64,000 bases of DNA from Bacteroidia bacterium (GCA_014378485.1 JACMNO010000088.1:1-64000); one strand, 5' to 3'. Positions 18,495-27,495 are shown, numbered from the stretch's first letter. Notes: generated by a model from the letters alone, not told the origin. Numbers and translations: made by a program.

Positions 18495-20249
18495 ATGATT
18501 AAAATTAAAACACTTATCGCTGTCGCTTCGTTTTTAGTATGCAACCAGTTGGCTGCGCAAACAATCCCCGTTAACAGGATATATGACTGGAAACACTCAG
18601 GCTTGATAGAACCCTTGCCGGCATATACTACTACCTTAAATATGCAAACAGCCGGTGCAGACACTACAGGGGTAATTCCCAGTGATAATATTTACCTTTC
18701 AGTCATCAGCCAATGTACAGTTACAAACCAATCTTATACGATCTTTTTCCCAACTGGTATTTATACATTTACAAATACGATTAATTTAAAAGATAATGTT
18801 AAGCTGGAAGGCATGGGTGCTAATACGCATTTAATTTTTAAGACAGCCGCAACCTGTGTTAATTTACAGGGGACTATTAATGCGACTACTACCTATAGCA
18901 TTACCCAAACCGCCAATCGTTATGACCGATTTTTAAAATCAAGTGCCAATACTCCCTCTGTTGTTATAAACATTAATGATTTTATTGCCGTGAAACAACA
19001 TGCCGCCACTCTTGTGAATAATGACTGGGCCTACAATAGTGTGGGACAGTTTTTTAAAATAACTGCTGTTACTGGAGATACTTTAAAATTAAACCATGAA
19101 TTACGAAAAGACTATGCTTTAATTGATACGATTTCAATTTATAAAGTAAACCCTATTCAGAATGCCGGTTTAAAATGTATGCATATCACCAGAAGTAATT
19201 CAAGTGTGGATCAGATTGCAACGGTTCAAATGTCTTATGCTTATAATTGTTTTGCAGAAGGCATTGAAGTGGATAGTTGTTTCTTTTCACACATCACACT
19301 TGACCAATCATTTAACTGCGAGATATCTGGTTCTTATTTTCATGATGCCTATGATTATGGCGGAGGTGGACGAGGTTATGGCATTAATATACAAATGGGA
19401 TCCTGCGATAATAAAATAGAAAACAACATTTTTGATCATTTGCGTCATTCTGTGTTGTGTCAGGCAGGAGTTAATGGAAATGTAACAGACTATAATTATT
19501 CCATTAATGCTTATTGGACCTCTTTCCCAACAAATGCTGCAGGAGATCTGGTGCTGCATGGAAATTATGTATTCGCCAATTTATTTGAAGGCAATATCTG
19601 CCAGCAAATTGTTGTAGATAATTCACATGGGATCAATGGCCCCGATAATAATTTTTTCAGAAACCGGGCACAAAATTATGGTATCTATATGAATTCTGCA
19701 CAGCCGTCTAACGGGCAGGTTTATGTGGGTAATGAAATCACAAACATTTCCATAGGCCAGTATATAATGGCAGGTACAGGCCACTTTGAATATGGCAATA
19801 AAAAACAGGGCACGATTACGCCTGCCGGAACAACCAGTTTAACAGAAGTAAGCTACTGTTTTACAACACAACCCGGATTTTTAGCCGGCAACAACTGGCC
19901 TGTGATTGGCATTCCAAATACATACAATACAGGAACCATCCCGGCAGAGGTAAGAAACGGCAGTGGTTCAAAATTGTCCTGCAATGCTCTTACAACCAAT
20001 GTGACTGCCTATGTGGAAAGCAACACCTTTCAGATTTATCCAAATCCCGGGAATCAATTAATACATATTAAAACGGCTGCTACTAATTTTGATGGGATAG
20101 ATGTTGTCAATCTTTTGGGAGAGCTGGTGCTGCATTCAGCAGCAGTTGAAACCATTAATGTTTCAGCATTGCCAAATGGTGTGTACACTATTCTTATTAA
20201 ATCCGAGCAAAAACTAATGCATACAGAAAAGGTCTTCATTGTAAGATAA
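18495..20249 (+). CDS. Secreted right-handed beta-helix (pectate-lyase-like) protein with type IX sorting domain
   Basis: A 584-residue exported protein with signal peptide MIKIKTLIAVASFLVCNQLAAQ. Residues about 40-400 have the pectate-lyase superfamily pattern: an N-terminal GIYTFTNTINLKDNVKLEGMG cap, then repeated strands with Asn ladders (DKNIENNIFDHLRHSV-like). The last 75 residues (FQIYPNPGNQLIHI.. ending TEKVFIVR) are a type A C-terminal sorting domain of the type IX secretion system. A polysaccharide-binding or lytic role is likely but no catalytic residues can be assigned. It starts 23 bases after the giant surface protein and may share its transcript. Confidence 0.87.
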   Translation: MIKIKTLIAVASFLVCNQLAAQTIPVNRIYDWKHSGLIEPLPAYTTTLNMQTAGADTTGVIPSDNIYLSVISQCTVTNQSYTIFFPTGIYTFTNTINLKDNVKLEGMGANTHLIFKTAATCVNLQGTINATTTYSITQTANRYDRFLKSSANTPSVVININDFIAVKQHAATLVNNDWAYNSVGQFFKITAVTGDTLKLNHELRKDYALIDTISIYKVNPIQNAGLKCMHITRSNSSVDQIATVQMSYAYNCFAEGIEVDSCFFSHITLDQSFNCEISGSYFHDAYDYGGGGRGYGINIQMGSCDNKIENNIFDHLRHSVLCQAGVNGNVTDYNYSINAYWTSFPTNAAGDLVLHGNYVFANLFEGNICQQIVVDNSHGINGPDNNFFRNRAQNYGIYMNSAQPSNGQVYVGNEITNISIGQYIMAGTGHFEYGNKKQGTITPAGTTSLTEVSYCFTTQPGFLAGNNWPVIGIPNTYNTGTIPAEVRNGSGSKLSCNALTTNVTAYVESNTFQIYPNPGNQLIHIKTAATNFDGIDVVNLLGELVLHSAAVETINVSALPNGVYTILIKSEQKLMHTEKVFIVR

Positions 20250-20261
20250 ATTAATAGCGAT

Positions 20262-20945
20262 ATGTTGCAGGATTTCATTTCATTAATCTATCCGCGTAAT
20301 TGTGTAGCCTGCGGAAATTCATTGTTTAAACATGAAGACCAGGTTTGCAATTACTGCTACACCAATTTACCGAAAACAAATTTTCATCGTCAACAACGTA
20401 ACCCGGTGGATGCTTTATTTTATGGGCGAACGCCTCTTTTAATAGCCAGCAGCTTTTATCTGTTTCAAAAAAAAGGAAGCATTCAAAAAATACTGCATGC
20501 AATAAAATACAAAAGCAATAAAGACCTGGCTGTTTTAGTTGGCAAATGGTACGCCGAAGATCTCAAAACAGATCCCGTGATTAGCAAAGCAGACTATATT
20601 ATTCCGGTTCCTTTGCATTCTAAAAAGTTTAAGATGCGTGGATTTAACCAAAGTGAAGAATTTGCCAAAGGTTTATCGGAAGGATTGAAAACCTCACTAA
20701 ATACAAGTGTTTTACAACGAAAAGAATTTACTGAAACTCAAACTAAAAAAAGCAAATACGAGCGCTGGGAAAATGTAGAAGATGTATTTGAATTAATTTG
20801 TCCGGAAACTTTTAAAAATAAACAAGTTGTTTTGGTAGATGATGTGATTACCACCGGAGCCACGATTGAGGCATGTTGCCAATTGTTACAACAAATAGAA
20901 GGAATAAAAATAAGTGTGCTGAGTATTGCTTACGCAGATAAGTAA
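20262..20945 (+). CDS. comF: ComF family protein (phosphoribosyltransferase-like)
   Basis: A 227-residue ComFC/GntX-like protein. The N-terminal zinc finger has C14, C17, C29 and C32 (CVACGN..CNYC); the C-terminal PRTase fold carries the PRPP loop VVLVDDVITTGATIEAC. The segment IPVPLHSKKFKMRGFNQSEEFAKGL is diagnostic of the family. In naturally competent bacteria ComF helps bring DNA into the cytoplasm; here no other competence gene is adjacent. It starts 12 bases after the beta-helix gene. Confidence 0.93.
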   Translation: MLQDFISLIYPRNCVACGNSLFKHEDQVCNYCYTNLPKTNFHRQQRNPVDALFYGRTPLLIASSFYLFQKKGSIQKILHAIKYKSNKDLAVLVGKWYAEDLKTDPVISKADYIIPVPLHSKKFKMRGFNQSEEFAKGLSEGLKTSLNTSVLQRKEFTETQTKKSKYERWENVEDVFELICPETFKNKQVVLVDDVITTGATIEACCQLLQQIEGIKISVLSIAYADK

Positions 20946-21003
20946 TGATTAAAACACATAGGCCCATAGGTTTTTTGCCACTTCAACCAGTCACTTGGTG
21001 CTT

Positions 21004-21077
21004 GTCACTTCGAGCGGAGTCGAGAAGCAGCATCTCATGATACCCTGAATCTAACGCCAAGGCGTGACAGGGTGACA
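21004..21077. repeat. TCGAG-type palindromic repeat and nested hairpin
   Basis: CTTCGAG (21008-21014) and TCGAGAAG (20 bases on) form a short palindrome (GTCACTTCGAG motif, as in the repeats at 23899 and 31664). It is followed by a second structure in which ACCCTG (21042-21047) pairs with CAGGGT, with ACGCC/GGCGT nested inside. It fills the 137-base spacer between the convergent comF and nfu genes. No coding potential. Confidence 0.6.
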
Positions 21078-21082
21078 TAAAA

Positions 21083-21712
21083 CTACATCGCTTCACTCAC
21101 CACCTCTTTCACCGCATCAGGTAATAAACGTTTTAATAACGCTTCAATGCCTGCCTTTAATGTCATGGTGCTACTTGGGCAACCACTGCAAGCGCCACGC
21201 ATTTGCACAGTCACAACACCTTCTTTTAATTCTTTAAAAGTGATCATGCCTCCGTCTGATTCTACTGCCGGACGAATGTATTGATCCAATATCTCAATGA
21301 TTTTTGCTTCCACTTCATCTTTAGCAGCAACGTGCTGTGTATTGATAATTTTCTTTTCAGTAAAGGTATTGTCAACTGCTACTTCCTGCTGGGGTAAAGA
21401 AGTTACAATTAAATTGCCCTTGTTTAAATAGTCATTAATAAAAATGCGCAACTCAAGGCTAATATCATCCCATTCTACATTATCTGTTTTGGTAACGGTA
21501 ATATAATTGGTTGCAATAAAAACCGTTTTTACAAAAGGGAACTGAAATAATTGCTTGGCAATAGGTGCCGTTTGTGTTTCAGAAATATTTTTATATTCGG
21601 CTGTTGCGCCTTTTTCTTTGATCAGTACTTTATTGGCAACAAATTTCATTGAAGCCGGATTGGGAGTGGCTTCTATATATATGGTATAAGGTACTTCTAT
21701 GTCGTTTTCCAT
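21083..21712 (-). CDS. nfu: NifU-family Fe-S scaffold/carrier protein (Nfu)
   Basis: A 209-residue Fe-S cluster carrier. Residues 5-95 are an Nfu N-terminal domain (YIEATPNPASMKFVANKVL) and residues about 125-209 the NifU C-terminal domain with the cluster-binding CxxC at C175 and C178 (RGACSGCPSSTMTLKAGIEALL). It probably receives a 4Fe-4S cluster from the SUF machinery and passes it to client enzymes. Convergent with comF and divergent from asnS. Confidence 0.94.
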   Translation of the reverse strand: MENDIEVPYTIYIEATPNPASMKFVANKVLIKEKGATAEYKNISETQTAPIAKQLFQFPFVKTVFIATNYITVTKTDNVEWDDISLELRIFINDYLNKGNLIVTSLPQQEVAVDNTFTEKKIINTQHVAAKDEVEAKIIEILDQYIRPAVESDGGMITFKELKEGVVTVQMRGACSGCPSSTMTLKAGIEALLKRLLPDAVKEVVSEAM

Positions 21713-21768
21713 GATAATTAATTTAGCACAAAGATACTAAGGTTTTTACAATAAAAGGAGTGCTTTTT

Positions 21769-21867
21769 GCGTGAGGGATTGTTGTGAAAATCCTTTTTGT
21801 GCCTCCTTTACAAAAAGATTGCCGCAAAAAGCCCGACCCCGCTGCCTCTTTAACGGGGACACGCCCA
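21769..21867 (+). repeat. Multibranched dispersed element, copy 2
   Basis: Outer stem GCGTG (21769) / CACGC (21859-21863), hairpins GGATT/AATCC, CTTTTTGT/ACAAAAAG and CCCCG/CGGGG. Relative to copy 1 the outer stem, the second hairpin and the third hairpin have changed on both sides so that pairing is kept. Lies upstream of asnS in the same orientation. Confidence 0.78.
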
Positions 21868-21941
21868 AAATAAAAAAATGCTCATTTTAGTTAAGAAAAC
21901 AAAACTCTTTTAATTATCTTCACCTCCTCAAATTATAAGCT

Positions 21942-23393
21942 ATGACCACGCGCACAAAAATCAAGGAATTATTAAAAGGAACCCAAACCGAACAAACAGT
22001 TAATGTAAAAGGTTGGGTACGTACATTTCGTAATAATTCTTTTATTGCCATTAATGATGGTTCTAGTATTAATAATATTCAAGCCGTTGTTAATTTCGAA
22101 ACTACAAATCCTGAAACACTGAAACGCATTACACCCGGTGCCTGCGTGGGCGTGACCGGTAAACTGATTGCTTCGCAGGGTAAGGGACAAACTGTTGAGA
22201 TTGTTGTATCAGAAATCGAGATCTATGGTGATGCTGAATCTGATGTTACTAAACCAAATTCTTATCCTTTACAACCAAAAGCGCATTCTTTAGAATATTT
22301 AAGAGAGATTGCACATTTACGTTTTCGAACTAATACGTTTGGCGCCATATTCAGGGTGCGTCATACTTTAGCTTACGCTATTCATAAATTTTTTAATGAT
22401 AAAGGTTTTGTATATATGCACACGCCTATTATCACAAGCAGCGATGCAGAAGGAGCCGGAGAAATGTTTCGTGTATCGACGTTAGATCCTAAAAACCCGC
22501 CATTAAACGAAACAGGTGAAATAGATTACAAGCAGGATTTCTTTGGTAAGGCAACCAACTTAACGGTATCAGGACAATTAGAAGGCGAATTAGCTGCTAT
22601 GGCATTTAGTGATGTGTATACATTCGGACCAACATTCAGAGCAGAAAATTCGAACACTACGCGTCACTTAGCTGAGTTTTGGATGATTGAACCAGAAATG
22701 GCTTTTTACGATTTGAAAGATAACATGGCTTTGGCAGAAGAAATGCTGAAGTATGTGATCACTTATGCTTTGGATAAAAATAAAGAAGACATTGAATTTT
22801 TATCGCAGCGTTTGTTAGATGAAGAAAAAAACAAACCACAAACAGAACGCAGTGAATTAAATTTATTAGAAAAATTAAATTTCTGTTTAGGGAATGAGTT
22901 TGCAAAAATCACCTACACAGAAGCGATCGACATCTTGCGTGAATCGAATCATAACAAGAAAAAGAAATTCCAATACATTATTGATGGCTGGGGAGCTGAT
23001 CTTCAAAGTGAGCACGAACGTTATCTTGTAGAAAAACATTTCAAGAAACCGGTGATCTTAACTGATTATCCGAAAGACATCAAATCGTTTTACATGCGTA
23101 TGAATGAAGATGGAAAAACAGTAGCCGCGATGGATATTTTATTTCCGGGTATTGGCGAAATTATTGGTGGTTCTCAGCGTGAAGAGCGTTTGGATAAACT
23201 TGTAAGCCGTATGAACGATATGCATATTCCCGTTGATGAAATGAGCTGGTATTTGGATACGCGCCGTTTTGGTGCTTGTCCGCATGCTGGTTTTGGTTTA
23301 GGTTTTGAACGTTTGGTATTATTTGTAACGGGTATGACTAATATTCGTGATGTGATTGCATTTCCTAGAACTCCGAACAACTGTGAGTTTTAA
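21942..23393 (+). CDS. asnS: Asparagine--tRNA ligase
   Basis: Class II aminoacyl-tRNA synthetase of 483 residues charging tRNA-Asn. An N-terminal OB-fold anticodon domain ([20 protein letters not shown]) precedes the catalytic domain with motif 1 around [21 protein letters not shown], motif 2 around [21 protein letters not shown] and motif 3 [16 protein letters not shown]. The AsnRS-specific insertion with [12 protein letters not shown] is present. Preceded by a dispersed repeat; I saw no T-box. Confidence 0.97.
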   Translation: MTTRTKIKELLKGTQTEQTVNVKGWVRTFRNNSFIAINDGSSINNIQAVVNFETTNPETLKRITPGACVGVTGKLIASQGKGQTVEIVVSEIEIYGDAESDVTKPNSYPLQPKAHSLEYLREIAHLRFRTNTFGAIFRVRHTLAYAIHKFFNDKGFVYMHTPIITSSDAEGAGEMFRVSTLDPKNPPLNETGEIDYKQDFFGKATNLTVSGQLEGELAAMAFSDVYTFGPTFRAENSNTTRHLAEFWMIEPEMAFYDLKDNMALAEEMLKYVITYALDKNKEDIEFLSQRLLDEEKNKPQTERSELNLLEKLNFCLGNEFAKITYTEAIDILRESNHNKKKKFQYIIDGWGADLQSEHERYLVEKHFKKPVILTDYPKDIKSFYMRMNEDGKTVAAMDILFPGIGEIIGGSQREERLDKLVSRMNDMHIPVDEMSWYLDTRRFGACPHAGFGLGFERLVLFVTGMTNIRDVIAFPRTPNNCEF

Positions 23394-23456
23394 TGGGCTT
23401 AAGGTTTTAGACTTCACCACGGAGGCACAGAGTTAGAGAAAATTAATGAGAAGTCA

Positions 23457-23571
23457 TTAAGGTGCCAATTTGGCACCTTAAAACATAAACCATTTTCCTA
23501 ATGTCACGAAAATGGTTTTTAAAATAATATTTCTTGCGAAAATTGGAGGTCACAATTTGTGACCTCCAATT
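23457..23571. repeat. Cluster of three perfect hairpins
   Basis: Three perfect stems follow each other: 11 bp around ATT (TTAAGGTGCCA, 23457-23481), 11 bp around a 10-base loop (AAACCATTTTC, 23487-23518), and 14 bp around ATT (AATTGGAGGTCACA, 23541-23571). The third lies inside the reading frame of the ORF6N relic. None is followed by a T-tract, so they are not terminators. A related CTCTGTG-type motif (inverted) lies at 23411-23435. Confidence 0.7.
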
Positions 23572-23891
23572 CTGATAAATTGGGATTGCGTTATGCTCCT
23601 TTTGCATTTACAGAACAAGGTGTGGCAATGCTATCTTCCATTCTGAAAAGTAAAAAGGCAATATCAATAAATATTCAGATCATCAGAATTTTCACCCGGA
23701 TGAGACAAATATTAATGGATAATACTGAGATACGTTTGGCCATAGAAAAATTAGAAAAGAAAACAGATAATAATTCAAAAAACATTGAAGTTGTTTTTCA
23801 GTATATCGATGAACTAACGGATAAAAAAGAATCACGCCAAGACGTGATTAAACCCCGGAAACAAATAGGGTATAAATTACCAAAAAAATAA
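23523..23891 (+). pseudogene. ORF6N-domain protein, N-terminally truncated relic
   Basis: The open frame after a stop at 23520 encodes an ENWRSQFVTSNSDKLGLRY segment followed by APFAFTEQGVAMLSSILKS, the second half of the ORF6N DNA-binding domain, then a coiled-coil tail (ILMDNTEIRLAIEKLEKK, NNSKNIEVVFQYIDEL) and a basic end (KPRKQIGYKLPKK). Intact family members start about 60 residues earlier with a winged-helix part; here that part is gone and there is no good start (a GTG at 23559 is possible). Such genes occur on phages and mobile elements and as solitary genes. Read as decayed, though a short product is not excluded. Confidence 0.65.
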
Positions 23892-23898
23892 AATCTTC

Positions 23899-23945
23899 GT
23901 CACTTCGAGTACATTTGCCTGTTCTTGCAAATGTTTATCGAGAAG
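23899..23945 (-). repeat. TCGAG hairpin repeat, solo copy
   Basis: On the minus strand CTTCTCGAT flank, then CATTTGC/GCAAATG stem with an 8-base loop, then TACTCGAAGTGAC. Same layout as the repeats around the GIY-YIG gene at 31.8 kb but with different, still complementary, stem bases. Confidence 0.65.
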
Positions 23946-23995
23946 TGTTCTCGACTATGCTCGAATTAACAGAATTTACTGACATTAGGAAAATG

Positions 23996-24161
23996 TTAGT
24001 CTTGCTTCTTAGACTTCGTGTAACCTTTTTTAGCTATAGCAGCTTTTTTTCGCAGCTTTCTGTGGTAACTGCTCCTGGATCTTTTTTACAGCTTTGGTTA
24101 GCTTCAAAATAGCGTGCGCCAAATCGGATACTTCTGCTTTAGTGGCGTAACCGTAAACCAA
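23996..24161 (-). pseudogene. Small Lys-rich protein gene with an A7-tract frameshift
   Basis: On the minus strand a frame beginning near TTG 24161 reads YGYATKAEVSDLAHAILKL then TKAVKKIQEQLPQKAAKK, and stops early after SCYS. If one A of the seven-A run at about 24046-24052 is removed, the frame continues AAIAKKGYTKSKKQD and stops at 23996. The helix-then-Lys/Ala-rich tail looks like a real small basic protein, perhaps nucleic-acid binding. The start is uncertain. It is either a decayed gene, a sequencing error in the homopolymer, or a slippery site. Confidence 0.3.
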
Positions 24162-24229
24162 ATCACAATGTATCCCAAAAAAGCTTGTTCCCTGCTTATA
24201 TTGGTTACCTTTAAAAAAAACGTAAAAAC

Positions 24230-24607
24230 ATGTCAGAAAAAAGCAAAAAACAATTTGGTGTATGGATGGACACACATCATGCAACCATTACAGGAAGAGA
24301 ACATATTGATAAGGGAGAATTTGTGATCCTGGGACACGTGAAAAATCCGGGTGCCGATAATAATTCGAATGAAAGTGCTTCCAATCATCAGGAGATTACC
24401 TTAACGCATAAATTCTTTAAAGAGATTGCCAGCAAAATGCCCAATATCGATGAAGTACATGTTACAGGAACAGGCCAGATACAGGAAGAGTTTATGAAAT
24501 TTCTTGCTGATACAGCACAATATAAAAATGCCCATTCAAGCGATAGCACATCCAATAAAATGAGTGATGAGCAGTTGATTACATTTATGACAAGCCATTT
24601 TAATTAA
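24230..24607 (+). CDS. Small eRF1/host-attachment-like (baeRF-type) protein
   Basis: A 125-residue protein. FGVWMDTHHATITG at the start resembles the VWIDHxxA strand of bacterial proteins related to archaeo-eukaryotic release factor domains, and the rest follows the same plan: THKFFKEIASKMPNIDEVHVTGTGQIQEEF (compare the FYxxVA..ILIxGPGxxKxEL pattern) and SDEQLITFMTSHF at the end. It is a single-domain version; a role at the ribosome is inferred from distant similarity only. Own gene with a strong terminator 18 bases downstream. Confidence 0.6.
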   Translation: MSEKSKKQFGVWMDTHHATITGREHIDKGEFVILGHVKNPGADNNSNESASNHQEITLTHKFFKEIASKMPNIDEVHVTGTGQIQEEFMKFLADTAQYKNAHSSDSTSNKMSDEQLITFMTSHFN

Positions 24608-24624
24608 GAGGGTACAATCCCAAT

Positions 24625-24659
24625 AAAAAAACCCGGTACTTTAAGTTCCGGGTTTTTTT
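24625..24659 (+). terminator. Rho-independent terminator
   Basis: AAAAAACCCGG (from 24625) pairs with CCGGGTTTTTT; an inner ACT/AGT pairing around TTA lengthens the stem. It ends with seven T, 18 bases after the stop of the 125-residue gene. The A-rich 5' side could also serve the opposite strand. Confidence 0.88.
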
Positions 24660-24759
24660 GTGATAAACAATTATGGTTCACTAGAGCCTATAAATTTGAT
24701 TTACTGCATTGAAATTTAAAATAAAAGATAAAAATTTACGTATCGTTTTTAGCAAATTT

Positions 24760-24837
24760 AGCATTCGTTGGTAGAGGTGCGGCTGCTTTTGGCGAAAGAG
24801 AGCGAATTACGATTTTTTCGGTGGCACTGCGAATGCT
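24760..24837. other. Structured intergenic segment with 8-bp closing stem
   Basis: AGCATTCG (24760-24767) and CGAATGCT (24830-24837) form a perfect 8-bp closing stem around 62 bases that are much more G-rich than the surroundings. About 50 bases on, TTTCTTTTTG and CAAAAAGAAA form a second hairpin (about 24888-24913). Lies in the 340-base spacer between two convergent genes. No open frame or known RNA family was recognised. Confidence 0.4.
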
Positions 24838-24947
24838 TTTTGTGGGAGAAAAGAATTGGAATTGGTCTTTCGCCTTGAATTTTTGTTTCTTTTTGTTCAA
24901 GCAAAAAGAAAATGAAAAGTAAAATTGTCTTTATAAGTGAGCCTCAA

Positions 24948-25574
24948 TTAACTATTGATCACCCACTTCAGCTCATTCATGATCATGGCGGTGGCGCCCC
25001 ATAAAATTTTATCCTGCACATCAAAATAAGGTGTGTGCAGCTTTAAGCCGGGCATGGGTTCTATGGTGGTTTGCTTCACCGTTTCAGCATCAATGAAGTT
25101 CGTGAAAGGCCATTCAATCAATTGCTTAACTTCGCGGGTATGGATATTAAAATTGGGGCGTGCCGATAAATAAGCGATAAAAGGCTGCACCATAAATTTA
25201 CTTACCGGAATATAAACCGGTGTCAGTTTACCTATAATTTCCGGTGTTTTGTCAGAACCTGTTTCTTCAAAAAATTCACGCATTGCTGTCGCTTGCAAGT
25301 CGGCATCCGTTGGATCAGCTTTTCCTCCAGGTAGCGCTATTTGTCCGCTATGGTAGCCATCATAGGTCACACGTTCAATGAGCAACAAGATTGTTTCTCC
25401 ATGTTCATTTGGATATAATAAAATCAATACGGCGCTGGGACGGTAATTTTTAGACTCAGGTGATTGAGCTAAAATTTTTTCACGGTTTATATGCGCCATT
25501 TCAAACTGCGCTTTTTCACCAGGAAGTGGTTGTTGAAGTTTTATTTTTAAATTAGATATAAATTCCTCAAACAT
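24948..25574 (-). CDS. Nudix hydrolase, CoA pyrophosphatase type
   Basis: A 208-residue Nudix protein. SGQIALPGGKADPTD (residues 76-90) is the UPF0035 motif that precedes the Nudix box in CoA-specific enzymes, and the box continues to REFFEETG with the metal-binding E103 and E104; the usual first Glu is replaced by Asp 90, as in this subfamily. It likely cleaves CoA or related nucleotide diphosphates to 4'-phosphopantetheine and 3',5'-ADP. Divergent from the SRPBCC gene with 44 bases between. Confidence 0.9.
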   Translation of the reverse strand: MFEEFISNLKIKLQQPLPGEKAQFEMAHINREKILAQSPESKNYRPSAVLILLYPNEHGETILLLIERVTYDGYHSGQIALPGGKADPTDADLQATAMREFFEETGSDKTPEIIGKLTPVYIPVSKFMVQPFIAYLSARPNFNIHTREVKQLIEWPFTNFIDAETVKQTTIEPMPGLKLHTPYFDVQDKILWGATAMIMNELKWVINS

Positions 25575-25618
25575 TACACACAGTTAATTGTTTTACTAAT
25601 CTAACAAATATATAGCTT

Positions 25619-26083
25619 ATGAAATTCTATTCCATTAAAAGCGTTCAACAATTGCCAATTTCATTAGGAGAGGCGTGGGACTTTTTTTCGTCACCTAACA
25701 ACTTAGCCAAAATTACACCAGCAGATATGGGATTTGTAATTACATCAGACAAAAAAGATGGAGAAAAGATGTATCCCGGGCAAATTATTACTTATATCAT
25801 TAAACCCTTATTAGGAATTCCTATTAAATGGATGACCGAAATAACTCATGTAAAGGAAGGTGATTATTTTATTGACGAACAACGCTTTGGTCCTTATAAA
25901 TTATGGCATCACAAACATTCATTTAAAAAAACAAGTACTGGAGTTGAAATGCATGACGAAGTAAATTACGTGTTGCCTTTTGGCTTTTTAGGAACAGTAG
26001 CTCACCTATTATTTATTAGAAAACGAATAGAATATATTTTTGAGTATAGAACTAAATTTGTTGACAATTTTTTTGGAAATTAA
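25619..26083 (+). CDS. SRPBCC-family ligand-binding protein
   Basis: A 154-residue START/Bet v1-like protein. The opening (FYSIKSVQQLPISLGEAWDFFSSPNNLAKITPADMGFVI) and the central IPIKWMTEITHVKEGDYFIDEQRFGPYKLWHHKHSF are typical of the cell-division-inhibitor/SRPBCC proteins found in many bacteria. Likely binds a hydrophobic small molecule; no catalytic residues are evident. It is followed by a dispersed repeat and then ribBA. Confidence 0.85.
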   Translation: MKFYSIKSVQQLPISLGEAWDFFSSPNNLAKITPADMGFVITSDKKDGEKMYPGQIITYIIKPLLGIPIKWMTEITHVKEGDYFIDEQRFGPYKLWHHKHSFKKTSTGVEMHDEVNYVLPFGFLGTVAHLLFIRKRIEYIFEYRTKFVDNFFGN

Positions 26084-26091
26084 TTATACAT

Positions 26092-26200
26092 GCGTGAAGG
26101 ATTGAAATGAAAATCCTTTTTGCCTGACTCCAGCTAATCACGCCGCAGCGTGAGCAATGGAAAGCCTGATCCTGCCGTTTCTTTTGCAGGGGCACGCCCA
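26092..26200 (+). repeat. Multibranched dispersed element, copy 3
   Basis: Outer stem GCGTG / CACGC, hairpin GGATT/AATCC and last hairpin CCTGC/GCAGG agree with the other copies by compensatory change. The middle hairpin is replaced by a longer insert with its own stem CACGC/GCGTG (about 26139-26152). Lies 66 bases upstream of ribBA. The known FMN riboswitch sequence is not seen. Confidence 0.75.
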
Positions 26201-26265
26201 AATTTATTAAATATCAGTGTAAAATATAATCCGTAAATTTGTGGCGCAAAAACATCCCATAAGCC

Positions 26266-27471
26266 ATGGAAACAATCAAATTAAATACCATAGAAGAAGC
26301 CATTGATGATATTAAAGCGGGCAAAGTGATTATTGTTGTGGATGATGAGGACAGGGAGAACGAGGGAGATTTTTTAACCGCTGCCAATAATGTTACTCCT
26401 GAGATCATTAATTTTATGGCAACTCATGGTCGTGGTTTAATTTGCGCTGCAGTAACGCAGGAAAAAGCTAGAGAACTGAAACTTGAGTTAATGGTTTCAT
26501 CCAATACTGCTCTTCATGAAACTGCTTTTACAGTGTCTATTGATTTGTTAGGGTACGGGTGTACTACGGGAATCTCTGCATCTGACCGTTCAAAAACGAT
26601 ACAGGCCTTAATTGACCCTAAAATAATAGCTTCTGATTTTGGAAGACCCGGACATATATTTCCTTTAATTGCCAAAACAGGTGGCGTACTTCGTCGAACT
26701 GGACATACAGAAGCAACCATTGATTTTGCGCGGTTAGCCGGATTTGAACCTTGCGGTGCTTTGGTAGAAATTATGAATGAGGATGGCACGATGGCGCGCT
26801 TACCTGATTTAATGAAAGTGGCCAAGCAATTTAATTTGAAAATTGTGACCATTAAAGATTTAATTTCTTACCGTTTAAGCAAAGAAAGTATTGTAACCCG
26901 TCAGGTGGAAGTGGATATGCCAACCCAGTGGGGAAATTTTAAATTAACAGCTTACAAAGTTGATACCAATGGTGAAGAGCACATGGCATTAACAAAAGGT
27001 GAATGGACAAAAGATGAAGCTGTATTAGTTCGTGTGCATTCATCCTGCGTTACCGGAGATATCTTCGGATCATGTCGTTGTGACTGCGGACCACAATTAC
27101 ATAAAGCCATGGAACTTATTGAAAAAGAAGGCAAAGGTGTAATTGTATATATGAACCAGGAAGGTCGTGGCATTGGTTTATTAAATAAATTAAAAGCTTA
27201 CAAATTACAGGAGCAAGGGCGCGATACCGTTGAAGCTAACTTAGAACTTGGTTTTAAAATGGATGAACGTGATTACGGTGTTGGTGCACAAATTATTCGT
27301 GATTTAGGGATCAGTAAAATGAAATTGATTTCCAATAACCCGGTGAAACGTGTTGGTTTAATTGGTTACGGACTGGAAGTAGTTGAAAATATTCCAATCA
27401 TTATTCCATCGAACCCACACAACGAAAAATACATGCAAACCAAGAAAGATAAAATGGGCCATAGTTTTTAA
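26266..27471 (+). CDS. ribBA: Bifunctional DHBP synthase / GTP cyclohydrolase II
   Basis: Both entry reactions of riboflavin synthesis in one protein of 401 residues. The DHBP synthase half (1-200) contains [11 protein letters not shown] (26-36), HGRGLIC and the [13 protein letters not shown] segment. The cyclohydrolase half (205-401) has the zinc ligands C261, C272 and C274 in [17 protein letters not shown] and the [12 protein letters not shown] motif. Start of a probable operon with two membrane proteins and truB (gaps of 24, 13 and 14 bases). Confidence 0.96.
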   Translation: METIKLNTIEEAIDDIKAGKVIIVVDDEDRENEGDFLTAANNVTPEIINFMATHGRGLICAAVTQEKARELKLELMVSSNTALHETAFTVSIDLLGYGCTTGISASDRSKTIQALIDPKIIASDFGRPGHIFPLIAKTGGVLRRTGHTEATIDFARLAGFEPCGALVEIMNEDGTMARLPDLMKVAKQFNLKIVTIKDLISYRLSKESIVTRQVEVDMPTQWGNFKLTAYKVDTNGEEHMALTKGEWTKDEAVLVRVHSSCVTGDIFGSCRCDCGPQLHKAMELIEKEGKGVIVYMNQEGRGIGLLNKLKAYKLQEQGRDTVEANLELGFKMDERDYGVGAQIIRDLGISKMKLISNNPVKRVGLIGYGLEVVENIPIIIPSNPHNEKYMQTKKDKMGHSF

Positions 27472-27495
27472 ATTTAAATTCTAAAAATTAAAAAT

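Noticed and set aside
23399-24229. Prophage or integrated element around the ORF6N relic
   Set aside because: No integrase, structural phage gene or attachment-site pair is present; flanking genes are ordinary.
26092-26200. Riboswitch (FMN type) upstream of ribBA
   Set aside because: The sequence is a copy of the dispersed multibranched element, which also lies antisense to genes elsewhere; the conserved FMN core was not seen.
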